This document shows, piece by piece, positions 17,052 to 25,269 of a stretch of 64,000 nt of DNA; position 1 is the first letter of the stretch; each line of letters begins with the position of its first letter. Below the pieces are notes generated by a model that made no database searches, was not told where the DNA came from, and worked only from the letters and a program-made list of their open reading frames with translations. The stretch is from UBA830 sp038146925. Lineage in GTDB: Bacteria; Pseudomonadota; Alphaproteobacteria; MPNO01; UBA830. Made by a program: the position numbers and the translations under genes. The stretch is taken from positions 620,001 to 684,000 of the forward strand of contig JAYQSP010000011.1 of NCBI GenBank assembly GCA_038146925.1, in the 5' to 3' direction.

Positions 17052-18488
17052 CTATAGAACCTTGCCCGGGTTCATGATGCCGTTGGGGTCAAGCGTCGCC
17101 TTGATGCTCCGCATGACGTCCATCGCGACCGGGGATTTATACGTTTCGAGTTCGCCCCGGCGCAGGCGGCCGATGCCGTGCTCGGCGCTGATCGATCCGG
17201 CCATGGCGACGGTCCGGTCGTAGACGGCCTTGTGAATCTTCGGTTCGAGCGCGCGGAAGGCGTCGTCCGACATGCCGACCGGGCGGCTGAGATTGAAATG
17301 GATGTTGCCGTCGCCCACATGCCCAAATGCACAGGGGCGAATGCCTGGGATGAACTTTCCGAGGTCTGCGATTGCGTCGACCATGAAATCGGCGACCCCC
17401 GACACGGGGACCGATATATCGTGTTTCGAGCTGGCGCCTTCGTATTTCTGCGCTTCGGGGATGGTCTCCCGTATTCTCCAGAAATCGGCCGCCTGCTGCC
17501 CGCTTTCAGCAAAAACCGCGTCGAGCACGATGCCGTCTTCCATGCCGTCGCCGAGCACTTTTTCAAGCATGTCCCGCAATCCCGCCGCCGCGGCTTCGCC
17601 TGCGGCCAGTTCCATCAGGACGTAATGATCGTAAGCGGTCGGCATGGGGTCGCGCGTCCCGTCAATATGCTTCAGTGCGAAGGCGATGGCGTCGCGCGGC
17701 ATATACTCGAACGTTATAACCCGGTCGTCGGTAATCCGGCGCGCGCGGGCAAGCAATTCGACCGCAGCGTGCTCGTTTTCGACCGCGACGAAGGCTGTCT
17801 GTATGTCGGCCGGTTTTGGAAACAGTTTCAGGCAGGCGGCGGTGATGATGCCGAGGGTGCCTTCTGCGCCGATGAACAAGTGCTTCAGATCGTAGCCGGT
17901 GTTGTCTTTCCGCAGACCCGTCAGCCCGTTCCAGATGCGTCCGTCCGGCAGCACCGCTTCAAGCCCCAAGCACAGATCGCGGGCCGGTCCGTAGCGCAAC
18001 ACGCCCGTGCCGCCGGCGTTGGTCGACAGATTGCCGCCGATCCGCGCCGTGCCCTCGCCGCCGAGGCTGAGCGGGAAGTAGCGATCCGCTTCTTCCGCGG
18101 CTGATTGGACGTCGGCGAGGATGACGCCCGCCTCGACGGTGATCGCGTAGTTCAACGCATCGATGTTCCGTACTTTGTTCATCCGGGTAAGCGACAGCAG
18201 GATTTCGCCGCCGTGCTCGTACGGGGTGGCGCCGCCGCACAGTCCGGTATTGCCGCCCTGGGGAACGATGGGCGTGCGGGTTTCGTTGCAGATGCTGACG
18301 ATCTCCGAAACCTCTTCGGTCGAGGCGGGCCGGACGATCATCGGCGTCGCCCCTGTGTAATAGCCTCGTTCGTCGTTCAGATAGGGGGATTTGTCGCTGT
18401 CATCCGTGATCACGCCCGCGTCGCCGACGACGGCGTGCAGCCGGTCGAGAACGGACCGGTCGATTTCCCTGAAGTCAGTGGCATTCAT
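17052..18488 (-). CDS. FAD-linked D-2-hydroxyacid dehydrogenase (GlcD/D2HGDH-like)
   Basis: A 478-residue protein with an FAD_binding_4 domain (TPIVPQGGNTGLCGGA, LGGEGTARIGGNLSTNAGG split in two, GAEGTLGIIT) and an FAD-oxidase C-terminal domain ending CAFGHVGDGNIHFN and ISAEHGIGRLR. The His-rich C-terminal motifs are the metal and substrate site of D-2-hydroxyglutarate and D-lactate/glycolate dehydrogenases. Length favours D-2-hydroxyglutarate dehydrogenase, a scavenger of a product of serine biosynthesis side reactions, but other 2-hydroxyacids are possible. It is 9 bases upstream of the acyl-CoA dehydrogenase. Confidence 0.85.
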   Translation of the reverse strand: MNATDFREIDRSVLDRLHAVVGDAGVITDDSDKSPYLNDERGYYTGATPMIVRPASTEEVSEIVSICNETRTPIVPQGGNTGLCGGATPYEHGGEILLSLTRMNKVRNIDALNYAITVEAGVILADVQSAAEEADRYFPLSLGGEGTARIGGNLSTNAGGTGVLRYGPARDLCLGLEAVLPDGRIWNGLTGLRKDNTGYDLKHLFIGAEGTLGIITAACLKLFPKPADIQTAFVAVENEHAAVELLARARRITDDRVITFEYMPRDAIAFALKHIDGTRDPMPTAYDHYVLMELAAGEAAAAGLRDMLEKVLGDGMEDGIVLDAVFAESGQQAADFWRIRETIPEAQKYEGASSKHDISVPVSGVADFMVDAIADLGKFIPGIRPCAFGHVGDGNIHFNLSRPVGMSDDAFRALEPKIHKAVYDRTVAMAGSISAEHGIGRLRRGELETYKSPVAMDVMRSIKATLDPNGIMNPGKVL

Positions 18489-18557
18489 CCGATGGTCATC
18501 CCGATTTCCGACGTCAGGATTAAATCATATGCGATGGCCGGGCAATGGGGTCAAACG

Positions 18558-19505
18558 CTATCGTCGAGGCGCAGCCGCCCGCTGCAGCCGGTCGTTGATC
18601 GCCCGTCCCAGTCCCGTTTCGGGTATTGGCATGACGGCGATCCGGTCGGCTTCCGAATCGAGTTGCCGCAGCATCGCGAAAAGATTGGCTGCGGCCTCCG
18701 GAAGATCGGCGGAAGGACTCAGGTTTCGTTCGATTGCAAAATTCGAAAAGCGGTGAGGGCCGAATGCCAGCAGGGCTTCGCCGGTATCGACCGTGGTGGC
18801 GTTTAGTCTGATCGACGCGTCCGGCGCGTAATGGCTCTGCAGCATGCCCGGAGACGCCGGCTTGTCCGGCGATGCATCGGATAATTCGACGTCGCCGGCG
18901 ATCGCCTCGATCTGCTCCATTGTAACCCCGCCCGGCCTTAGCACGACCGCCCTGTCGGTCGTACAGTCGACAACTGTGGATTCCAGGCCGACCTGGCAGG
19001 CCCCGTCATCCACGATCAGGTCGACGGCATCACCGAGGGACATCTGTACGTGAGCCGCTTCGGTGGGACTGATTTTTCCCGATGCATTGGCGCTGGGGGC
19101 GGCGACCGGCACGCCGGCGGCCTTCAGAATAGCCTGCGCCGTGACCTGCGCCGGTACGCGGATGGCGATCGTTTCCAGACCGGCGCTGGCCAGAAGAGAG
19201 ACGGGACAATCGACCTGTCTGCGCAGGACGATCGACAGCGGGCCCGGCCAGAAAGCATGCGCGATCCTTCGCCCGAGTTCCGTGAACTCGGCCAGCGCGG
19301 CCGCCCTCTCTGCGTCGGGGACGTGAACGATCAGCGGGTTGAAATCCGGGCGGTTCTTGGCGGAGAAAATTCGGGCGACCGCCGTATCCGACGTGGCGTC
19401 GGCTCCCAGCCCGTACACGGTTTCGGTGGGAAACGCGACGAGTCCCCCGGACCGCAGCCGCGCGCCGGCTTCGGAAATGCGCTCCGCGGTCGCCGGGACG
19501 ATCAT
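18558..19505 (-). CDS. tsaC: L-threonylcarbamoyladenylate synthase (Sua5/YrdC type)
   Basis: A 315-residue two-domain Sua5-type enzyme that makes threonylcarbamoyl-AMP for t6A37 modification of ANN-decoding tRNAs. The YrdC domain shows GGLVAFPTETVYGLGADA, SAKNRPDFNPLIVHV, FWPGPLSIVL and PSANASGKISPT; the C-terminal Sua5 domain begins with SPGMLQSHYAP. ATG 19505 overlaps the cysQ stop as ATGA, so the frame upstream of it is a shadow of cysQ. TrmO, which methylates t6A, is encoded 26 kb away. Confidence 0.9.
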   Translation of the reverse strand: MIVPATAERISEAGARLRSGGLVAFPTETVYGLGADATSDTAVARIFSAKNRPDFNPLIVHVPDAERAAALAEFTELGRRIAHAFWPGPLSIVLRRQVDCPVSLLASAGLETIAIRVPAQVTAQAILKAAGVPVAAPSANASGKISPTEAAHVQMSLGDAVDLIVDDGACQVGLESTVVDCTTDRAVVLRPGGVTMEQIEAIAGDVELSDASPDKPASPGMLQSHYAPDASIRLNATTVDTGEALLAFGPHRFSNFAIERNLSPSADLPEAAANLFAMLRQLDSEADRIAVMPIPETGLGRAINDRLQRAAAPRR

Positions 19506-20251
19506 TCCGCGCCGCGTGCAATGAATTCCGGGTTGCGCCAGCCGGTCTTGCCATAGGGAAGCTCCGGCCCGTCGAGCAGACGGACATTGCCGCCCGCGCC
19601 CAGTAAAACCGCATGGCCGGCCGCGGTATCCCATTCCGATGTCGGGCCGTATCGCGGATAGATATCCGCTTCGCCTTCCGCCACCAGGCAAAATTTCAGG
19701 GAACTGCCGGCAGTCTTGTGTCCCTGGATTTTCATATCCTGTATCAGTGCTTCGAGTTTCCGCTCGTCGCCGTGCGACCTGCTCGATACGACGATTGCGC
19801 CTTCGTCCGGAATGTCTCGCACCGCGATGGGTTTCCACTTGCCGTCTTTTTCGCGCAGTTCCGCCGTACCCGCACCGCAGGCACGAAAGGCGCGGTCGAT
19901 CGCAGGGGCGGTGACCACACCCATCGCCGGAACGCCTTCTTCGATCAATGCGATGTTGACCGTAAATTCTCCGCTGCGCCGCAGGAACTCCTTGGTGCCG
20001 TCGATCGGATCGACCAGCCAGAACGTCCGGCCGATTACCGTCTCTTCCAGGCCCTGGGAAACGGCTTCTTCGCCGATGGCGGGAATACCGGGCAGCAGAT
20101 CGCGAAGGGCAGGCAGGATCAATGCTTCGGCGCGTTCGTCCGCCTCCGTCACCGGCGACGCGTCGTCCTTGTGACGTACGTCGAAATCGGTGGCATAGAC
20201 GTCGAGAATCACGATACCGGCGCGGTCCGCGATTTCGGTAGCCGCAAGCAT
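19502..20251 (-). CDS. cysQ: 3'(2'),5'-bisphosphate nucleotidase CysQ
   Basis: A 249-residue inositol-monophosphatase-fold phosphatase. It is expected to hydrolyse 3'-phosphoadenosine 5'-phosphate from sulfate assimilation, with Mg2+ bound by IGEEAV, WLVDPIDGTKEF and the later SEWDTAAGHAVL. KDDASPVTEADERAE near the N-terminus is the usual start motif. These align with CysQ rather than inositol monophosphatase. It is coupled by an ATGA overlap to tsaC and has no sulfate-assimilation neighbours. A CtrA-type box lies 67 bases upstream of its start, shared with the divergent gene. Confidence 0.88.
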   Translation of the reverse strand: MLAATEIADRAGIVILDVYATDFDVRHKDDASPVTEADERAEALILPALRDLLPGIPAIGEEAVSQGLEETVIGRTFWLVDPIDGTKEFLRRSGEFTVNIALIEEGVPAMGVVTAPAIDRAFRACGAGTAELREKDGKWKPIAVRDIPDEGAIVVSSRSHGDERKLEALIQDMKIQGHKTAGSSLKFCLVAEGEADIYPRYGPTSEWDTAAGHAVLLGAGGNVRLLDGPELPYGKTGWRNPEFIARGAE

Positions 20252-20317
20252 TAGGTCGCGGCGTTCTGTCTCGGAAAAAACCAGGGGAAATCCTAACTTT
20301 GAGGCTGAACATCATAG

Positions 20318-20332
20318 TTAACGCGGGGTTAA
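20318..20332. promoter_or_regulatory. CtrA-type box TTAA-N7-TTAA
   Basis: TTAA at 20318-20321 and TTAA at 20329-20332 are separated by exactly seven bases, the full CtrA recognition pattern of alphaproteobacteria. It lies between divergent cysQ and the HMCES/YedK-like gene, 46 bases before the latter. Binding is inferred. Confidence 0.4.
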
Positions 20333-20377
20333 GTGAGAATAAAGGCGGAAATGCTCACGATCGGTTAAAATGCGGTC

Positions 20378-21058
20378 ATGTGCGGAAGATACACGCTCAG
20401 CGTCACACCTGAGATGCTGAGGACCCTCGTCAACGTCGATGCGTCGCTCAACTTGCAGCCGAGATACAACATCGCGCCGACCCAGATGGCGCCGGTGGTG
20501 CGGCCGTCGGAGCACGGGCGGCGGATGGACATGCTGCGCTGGGGGCTGATTCCGTCCTGGTCGAAGGACAAGGCCATCGCCTCCAAGCTGATCAATGCGC
20601 GCGGTGAAACCGTGGCCCGAAAACCGTCGTTCCGGGATGCGTATCAGAAGCGGCGATGCCTGGTGCCGGTGGATGGATTCTACGAATGGCGCAGGGAAGG
20701 GGACGTAAAGCAGCCCTTTCGCATCGGATTCAAGGGAGGCGGGCCGTTCGTGTTTGCAGGCTTGTGGGAATCCTGGACCGTGCCGGAAAACCAGGAGGAT
20801 GCCGGCAGTGTCATCGAGACCTATACGATCGTCACAACCGATGCGAACGATAAAATCGCGCCGATCCATCGACGAATGCCGGTTATCGTCGACCCCGCGG
20901 ATTACGACCTGTGGCTAACGGGCGGCCCGGAAGAAGCCGCGAACGTGATCCGGGCATATCCGCCCGACAAAATGGCGTTCTACCGGGTGTCGACCAGGGT
21001 CAACAACGTCCGCAACGACGACGAGGACTGCATCGCGCCTCTGAAGAAAGCCTCTTAG
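20378..21058 (+). CDS. SOS response-associated peptidase-fold protein (HMCES/YedK-like)
   Basis: A 226-residue SRAP-domain protein. Family members crosslink through an N-terminal Cys to abasic sites in single-stranded DNA and shield them. All key residues are visible: Cys2 directly after Met, Asn73 in NARGET, Glu103 in GFYEWRR and His164 in PIHRRMP, so activity is expected. The start is fixed by the need for Cys2. No LexA-type box was noticed immediately upstream; instead a CtrA-type box is present. It overlaps the convergent LigI-like gene by 4 bases. Confidence 0.92.
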   Translation: MCGRYTLSVTPEMLRTLVNVDASLNLQPRYNIAPTQMAPVVRPSEHGRRMDMLRWGLIPSWSKDKAIASKLINARGETVARKPSFRDAYQKRRCLVPVDGFYEWRREGDVKQPFRIGFKGGGPFVFAGLWESWTVPENQEDAGSVIETYTIVTTDANDKIAPIHRRMPVIVDPADYDLWLTGGPEEAANVIRAYPPDKMAFYRVSTRVNNVRNDDEDCIAPLKKAS

Positions 21059-21921
21059 CCGAATCCGTAAAGTTCGGCGGGGTTGTCCACCAGTATCCGC
21101 TTCAGCGTCGCATCGTCGACGTCCCAGCTCAGCGCCCAGTCGAGCAGACCTGCGCCGTCAGGCATCGGTTTGTCCCACAGCATCACATGCGGCCAGTCGC
21201 TGGCCCACACCATGCGGTCCGCCCGCGTCTCGATCAGCGCCTGCGCATAGGGCGTCATATCCTCCCAGCCGGGCGCCTGATCCGAGGCCCGGTACGCGCC
21301 GGACAGTTTGACCCAGCAGCGACCGCTTTTCACCAGGCCAAGCATTGCCTGAAACGCCGGGTGGTCGACGCCGGCGCCCGGCGAGAAATGTCCCATGTGA
21401 TCAATCACCAGATCGACCGGCAACGCCTCCAGTGCGGGCAGCAGCTCGGCAAGCTGGTTTTCCGCGTCGATGAACATCTGGATATGCCACCCCAGCCGTT
21501 TAATCCGTTCCGCCATTGCGGCAATACCGCCGACATCGGCGCCGCCCTTCAACAGGGTTGTAAAGCGCAGCCCCCGGAAACCAATTTCGTTCAGCCGGTC
21601 GAGCTCCGCGTCCGATACGGACGGATCGACCACGGCGATGCCCCGGGCCCGGTCGCCGAGCCGCTGCAAAGCGTCTTCGGTGACGGCCAGCAGGGTGCCG
21701 TAGCAACTTGGATGCACGACCACGACGCGGTCGATTCCCAATGTGTCCGCGAAGGTTTCGAATTCTTCGACGCCGTTTAGAGGCGGCGTGTAGCCGCGTT
21801 CCTCCGACATGGGGAAGCGGTCGAAAGGCCCGACGATGTGCAGGTGCGTGTCGCAGGTGCCGGCGGGCGCTTTAAGTTTCGGGGAACTGGCGAGGGACGG
21901 GCCGGGGCAGGGTTTGGTCAT
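21055..21921 (-). CDS. Amidohydrolase, LigI/2-pyrone-4,6-dicarboxylate hydrolase-like
   Basis: A 288-residue TIM-barrel amidohydrolase. It carries the N-terminal HxH metal motif in CDTHLHIVGPFDRFP, then ERGYTPP, VVVHPSCYG and WASDWPHVMLWD with the catalytic Asp near the C-terminus, the layout of COG3618 enzymes such as LigI, which opens 2-pyrone-4,6-dicarboxylate. The frame stays open upstream to 22509, but ATG 21921 removes a stretch that lies opposite the alcohol dehydrogenase gene. With LigAB-like, RraA-like and PrpF-like genes elsewhere in the window, a 4,5-cleavage pathway role is possible; other lactones are equally likely. Confidence 0.75.
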   Translation of the reverse strand: MTKPCPGPSLASSPKLKAPAGTCDTHLHIVGPFDRFPMSEERGYTPPLNGVEEFETFADTLGIDRVVVVHPSCYGTLLAVTEDALQRLGDRARGIAVVDPSVSDAELDRLNEIGFRGLRFTTLLKGGADVGGIAAMAERIKRLGWHIQMFIDAENQLAELLPALEALPVDLVIDHMGHFSPGAGVDHPAFQAMLGLVKSGRCWVKLSGAYRASDQAPGWEDMTPYAQALIETRADRMVWASDWPHVMLWDKPMPDGAGLLDWALSWDVDDATLKRILVDNPAELYGFG

Positions 21922-22065
21922 CGTTATTCCTGTCGTGTTTGTTCCGGGGAATATTATGGGGCGACGCCGCGCGATGAAACGCCGGTAAGTTCGCGTCGAC
22001 GGATTGCGCGCGGTTGCCGCCGATGGCAAGATCGTTAGCAACCTACGTAAAAACGCGAGGAAACG

Positions 22066-23181
22066 ATGGCAGAACAGGCGAAGGTCGCGGTCCTCACGGA
22101 TCCAAGAAAATTCGAATATCGCGAAGTCGAAATTCCTGAAATTGGTCCGGATGAAGGCATCTTGCGGGTCGAGGCGGCCGGCCTTTGCGGCACCGACTGG
22201 GAGCAGTATCTCGGCCATCTCGACAACACTCCCTGGGCGGTGCGGCCAATTATTCCAGGCCACGAAATCCTTGGCTGGGTGGAAAAGGTCGGCGCCAATG
22301 CCGCCAAAAAATGGGACGTGAAGGAGGGGGACCGGGTGACGGTCGAAGCATCCATCCCGTGCGGTCAGTGTTTCCAGTGCCAGGTCGGCCGGCCGGTACT
22401 CTGCAAGGACGGTATGGGCTACGGCTTGCGCATGGGGTTCGACAATCCGCCGCATCTGTGGGGCGGCTATGCGACTCACATGTATCTGCATCCCGGCGCG
22501 ACGCTGCACAAGGCGCCGTCCGACGTCCCGACCGATATCATGAGCCTGTTCAATCCCATGTCCAACGCCGTGCGCTGGGCGGTGGAACGTCCCGAAACCG
22601 GTATCGGCGACACCATCGTCATCGAGGGACCGGGGCAGCGCGGGCTGCTGGCCGTAGTCGCGGCGCGGGAAGCCGGCGCCGGGAAAGTCATCGTCACAGG
22701 CACGAAGAACGACACACTGCGCCTGTCGCTGGCCCGCGAACTCGGTGCGGACGAGACGATCGTCGTCGATGACGACGACCCGGTCGAACGCGTGATCGAT
22801 GCGACCGACGGCAAGCTTGCCGATATCGTGGTCGACGTGTCCGCCTTTGCGACTGAACCGATTACCCAGGCGCTCGACATGGTGCGACCGGGCGGGAAGG
22901 TCGTGGTCGCGGGACTGAAAAGCTTCAAGCCGATCCCGAATTTCATCTCCGACAAGCTGATTACAAAGGAAATCGCGATGCTCGGCGTGTTGTCGTCGAC
23001 CTGGTCGTCGGTCGAAAAATCGATCGATATCATCCGGCGGCGAGGAGATTCACTGGCGAAGCTGTGCACACATCATTACCCGGTCGACGAGGCGGAAACC
23101 GCCGTGAAAGTGCTTGGCCGCGAAATCGTGGACGGGCCGGAAGCCGTACACGTTCACATCGACGCCGCCGCGACGAGCTGA
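22066..23181 (+). CDS. Zinc-dependent alcohol dehydrogenase (MDR family)
   Basis: A 371-residue zinc MDR dehydrogenase. The catalytic-zinc motif is AAGLCGTDWEQY with GHEILGWVEKVG; the structural zinc is held by CGQCFQCQVGRPVLC, four Cys with the usual 2-2-7 spacing. The Rossmann motif is VIEGPGQRGLLAVVAAREAG. AGGAAACG stands before ATG 22066. It is followed 15 bases later by hyuA-hyuB and is presumably in their operon, oxidising an alcohol intermediate of the same unknown pathway. The substrate cannot be read. Confidence 0.82.
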   Translation: MAEQAKVAVLTDPRKFEYREVEIPEIGPDEGILRVEAAGLCGTDWEQYLGHLDNTPWAVRPIIPGHEILGWVEKVGANAAKKWDVKEGDRVTVEASIPCGQCFQCQVGRPVLCKDGMGYGLRMGFDNPPHLWGGYATHMYLHPGATLHKAPSDVPTDIMSLFNPMSNAVRWAVERPETGIGDTIVIEGPGQRGLLAVVAAREAGAGKVIVTGTKNDTLRLSLARELGADETIVVDDDDPVERVIDATDGKLADIVVDVSAFATEPITQALDMVRPGGKVVVAGLKSFKPIPNFISDKLITKEIAMLGVLSSTWSSVEKSIDIIRRRGDSLAKLCTHHYPVDEAETAVKVLGREIVDGPEAVHVHIDAAATS

Positions 23182-23196
23182 CGGAGCCTATTGCAG

Positions 23197-25269
23197 ATGT
23201 CTTCATGGATGGTCGGTGTCGATACCGGCGGCACGTTTACCGACCTGATCGCCTTCGAGGTCGATTCCGGAGAATTGCGGGTCGCCAAGGTGCCGTCCGA
23301 TCCGGCCGATCCGTCCAATGCCGTGATGGCGGCACTGCAGGAGTTGTTCGCAAACGGCATCGAGCCAGCGGATGTGGCCTCGCTGGTGCACGGTACGACG
23401 GTTGCGACCAACGCGATCCTCGAAGACAAGGGGGTGAAAACCGGCCTGCTGATTACCGACGGATTCCGTGCGGTCTACGAAGCGCGCGGCTGGGCGCGGC
23501 CCGAAGCAACCGACCTGATCGATCCATTCTATCGCAAACCTCCTTTGCTGGCCCCGCAGGCGCTGACCCACGGCATTCCGGGGCGGATGGATTACCAAGG
23601 GAACGAGTTGGTCCCGCTGGACGAGGACGCGGTGCGCGCAGCCGCGAAGCGCCTGAAGGAAGACGGCGTCGAGTCCGTCGCGGTCAGCTATCTGTTCAGC
23701 TTCCAGAACGCGGATCACGAACGGCGGACGGCGGAGATCCTGGAAGAGGAATCCACCGACTGGCGGGTGTCGCTGTCATCGGTTGTCCTGCCGACGATCC
23801 GCGAATATCCGCGCCAGTCGACCACGGTCATCGATGCCTATGTCGGCCCCATCATGCAGCGATACCTGGAACGCCTTTCCGACCGGCTGAAGGAAGAAGG
23901 CGTGGAAACGCCGCAGGTTTTCCTGATGCAGTCCAACGGCGGGCTGATGCGGATCACCCTCGGCGCGCGTTTTCCGAACCAGACGCTGCTGTCCGGTCCG
24001 GCCGGCGGCGTCGTGGCGGGAGAGGAACTGGCGCGCATCACCGGCAGCGGCGAGATCGTGACGCTCGACATGGGCGGAACGTCGACCGACATCGCGATGA
24101 TTTCGGACGGCCGCGCCGACGAAACCAACGAAGGCAAAATCGCCGGCCAGGACATCGGCACGCCGATGCTGCAGGTCCGCACGCTCGGCGCGGGCGGCGG
24201 TACCATCGCCTGGATCGGGCCGGACGGATTGCTCAAAGTCGGTCCCGAAAGCGCCGGCGCCCGGCCTGGACCTGCCTGCTACGGTCACGGCGGCACCCGT
24301 CCGACCGTGACGGATGCCAATCTGGTTCTCGGCGCACTGGCATCTGACAACGTGCTGGGCGGCAAAATGACGCTCGACAAGCAGGCCGCCGAAGCGGCGA
24401 TCAACGAACACGTGGCCGAACCGCTTGGGCTGTCCGTCGTCGAGGCGGCGGCGGGCATTCTGCAGATCGTCAATACCAACATGGCGGTCGATCTGCGTCT
24501 GGCCTTCCAGTCGCGCGGCGAGGATCCGCGGAAATACATGCTGGCGGCGTTCGGCGGGGCGGGACCGCTTCATTCCGCATTGCTGGCCCGCGATCTGAAA
24601 ATCCCCAAAGTAGCGGTGCCGCTCTATCCCGGAATCAACAGCGCGATGGGTCTGCTACAGACATCGGTGCGGCATGTCTACCTTCAGTCCTCGGTCGCGC
24701 GACTGTCGGAAATATCCGCCGACCGCATGAACGAAATCTTCGATGGTCTCGAAGCGCGTGCCGCCGAAGATGTCCGCGAAGAAGGCTTCACGCCGGATCA
24801 GGTGGATATCCGCCGGCAGGTCGATATGCGCTACCAGCATCAGGGGTATCAGCTACCGGTCGATTGTCCCGCATCGGCGCTGACCGACGCCGACAAGCCG
24901 GTCCTGAAGGGCGGGTTCGACGAGGCGCATCACCGGATTTACGGCGCCAGCGCGCCCGACGAGGATGCCGAGGTCGTCACATTCCGGGTGATCGCCGAAA
25001 TTTCCGTGCCCCGCCTGGAACTGCCGCGGATAGGGATCGGCGCAGGCGCGCAGGCCGCACAGATTGCCACGCGCTCCTTGTACGACCTCGACGGACGCTC
25101 GTTCATGGAGGCGGGCATATACGACCGGGCGAAACTGCGGGCGGGCGACACTTTCGACGGGCCGGCGGTGGTGCAACAATTCGATTCCACAACCGTCATT
25201 CTTTCCGGCATGTCCTGCACGGTCGATCCGTGGGGCAACCTGATTATCGACACGGGAGCGGACGCATGA
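23197..25269 (+). CDS. hyuA: Hydantoinase/oxoprolinase subunit A (HyuA-like)
   Basis: A 690-residue HyuA-type subunit. The N-terminal ATP-binding region shows GVDTGGTFTDLIA and LVHGTTVATNAIL; the central domain has LLSGPAGGVVAGEELA and LDMGGTSTDIAMI; AFGGAGPLHSALLARDL is the third conserved block. With HyuB it forms an ATP-dependent hydrolase for 5-membered cyclic amides (hydantoins, 5-oxoproline, N-methylhydantoin) or, in the acetone-carboxylase branch, a carboxylase; no third subunit is present, so a hydrolase is favoured. ATG 23197 is chosen over TTG 23191. The stop overlaps hyuB as ATGA. Confidence 0.85.
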   Translation: MSSWMVGVDTGGTFTDLIAFEVDSGELRVAKVPSDPADPSNAVMAALQELFANGIEPADVASLVHGTTVATNAILEDKGVKTGLLITDGFRAVYEARGWARPEATDLIDPFYRKPPLLAPQALTHGIPGRMDYQGNELVPLDEDAVRAAAKRLKEDGVESVAVSYLFSFQNADHERRTAEILEEESTDWRVSLSSVVLPTIREYPRQSTTVIDAYVGPIMQRYLERLSDRLKEEGVETPQVFLMQSNGGLMRITLGARFPNQTLLSGPAGGVVAGEELARITGSGEIVTLDMGGTSTDIAMISDGRADETNEGKIAGQDIGTPMLQVRTLGAGGGTIAWIGPDGLLKVGPESAGARPGPACYGHGGTRPTVTDANLVLGALASDNVLGGKMTLDKQAAEAAINEHVAEPLGLSVVEAAAGILQIVNTNMAVDLRLAFQSRGEDPRKYMLAAFGGAGPLHSALLARDLKIPKVAVPLYPGINSAMGLLQTSVRHVYLQSSVARLSEISADRMNEIFDGLEARAAEDVREEGFTPDQVDIRRQVDMRYQHQGYQLPVDCPASALTDADKPVLKGGFDEAHHRIYGASAPDEDAEVVTFRVIAEISVPRLELPRIGIGAGAQAAQIATRSLYDLDGRSFMEAGIYDRAKLRAGDTFDGPAVVQQFDSTTVILSGMSCTVDPWGNLIIDTGADA

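Noticed and set aside
18558..20315. A single long minus-strand frame of 585 codons across tsaC and cysQ
   Set aside because: Only the 3' half has the Sua5 motifs; the 5' half is the antisense-frame reading of cysQ, which has all its own motifs. The ATGA overlap at 19502-19505 explains both genes.
21922..22509. N-terminal extension of the LigI-like amidohydrolase frame
   Set aside because: It is low-complexity Arg-rich sequence opposite the alcohol dehydrogenase gene; ATG 21921 gives the family-like N-terminus.
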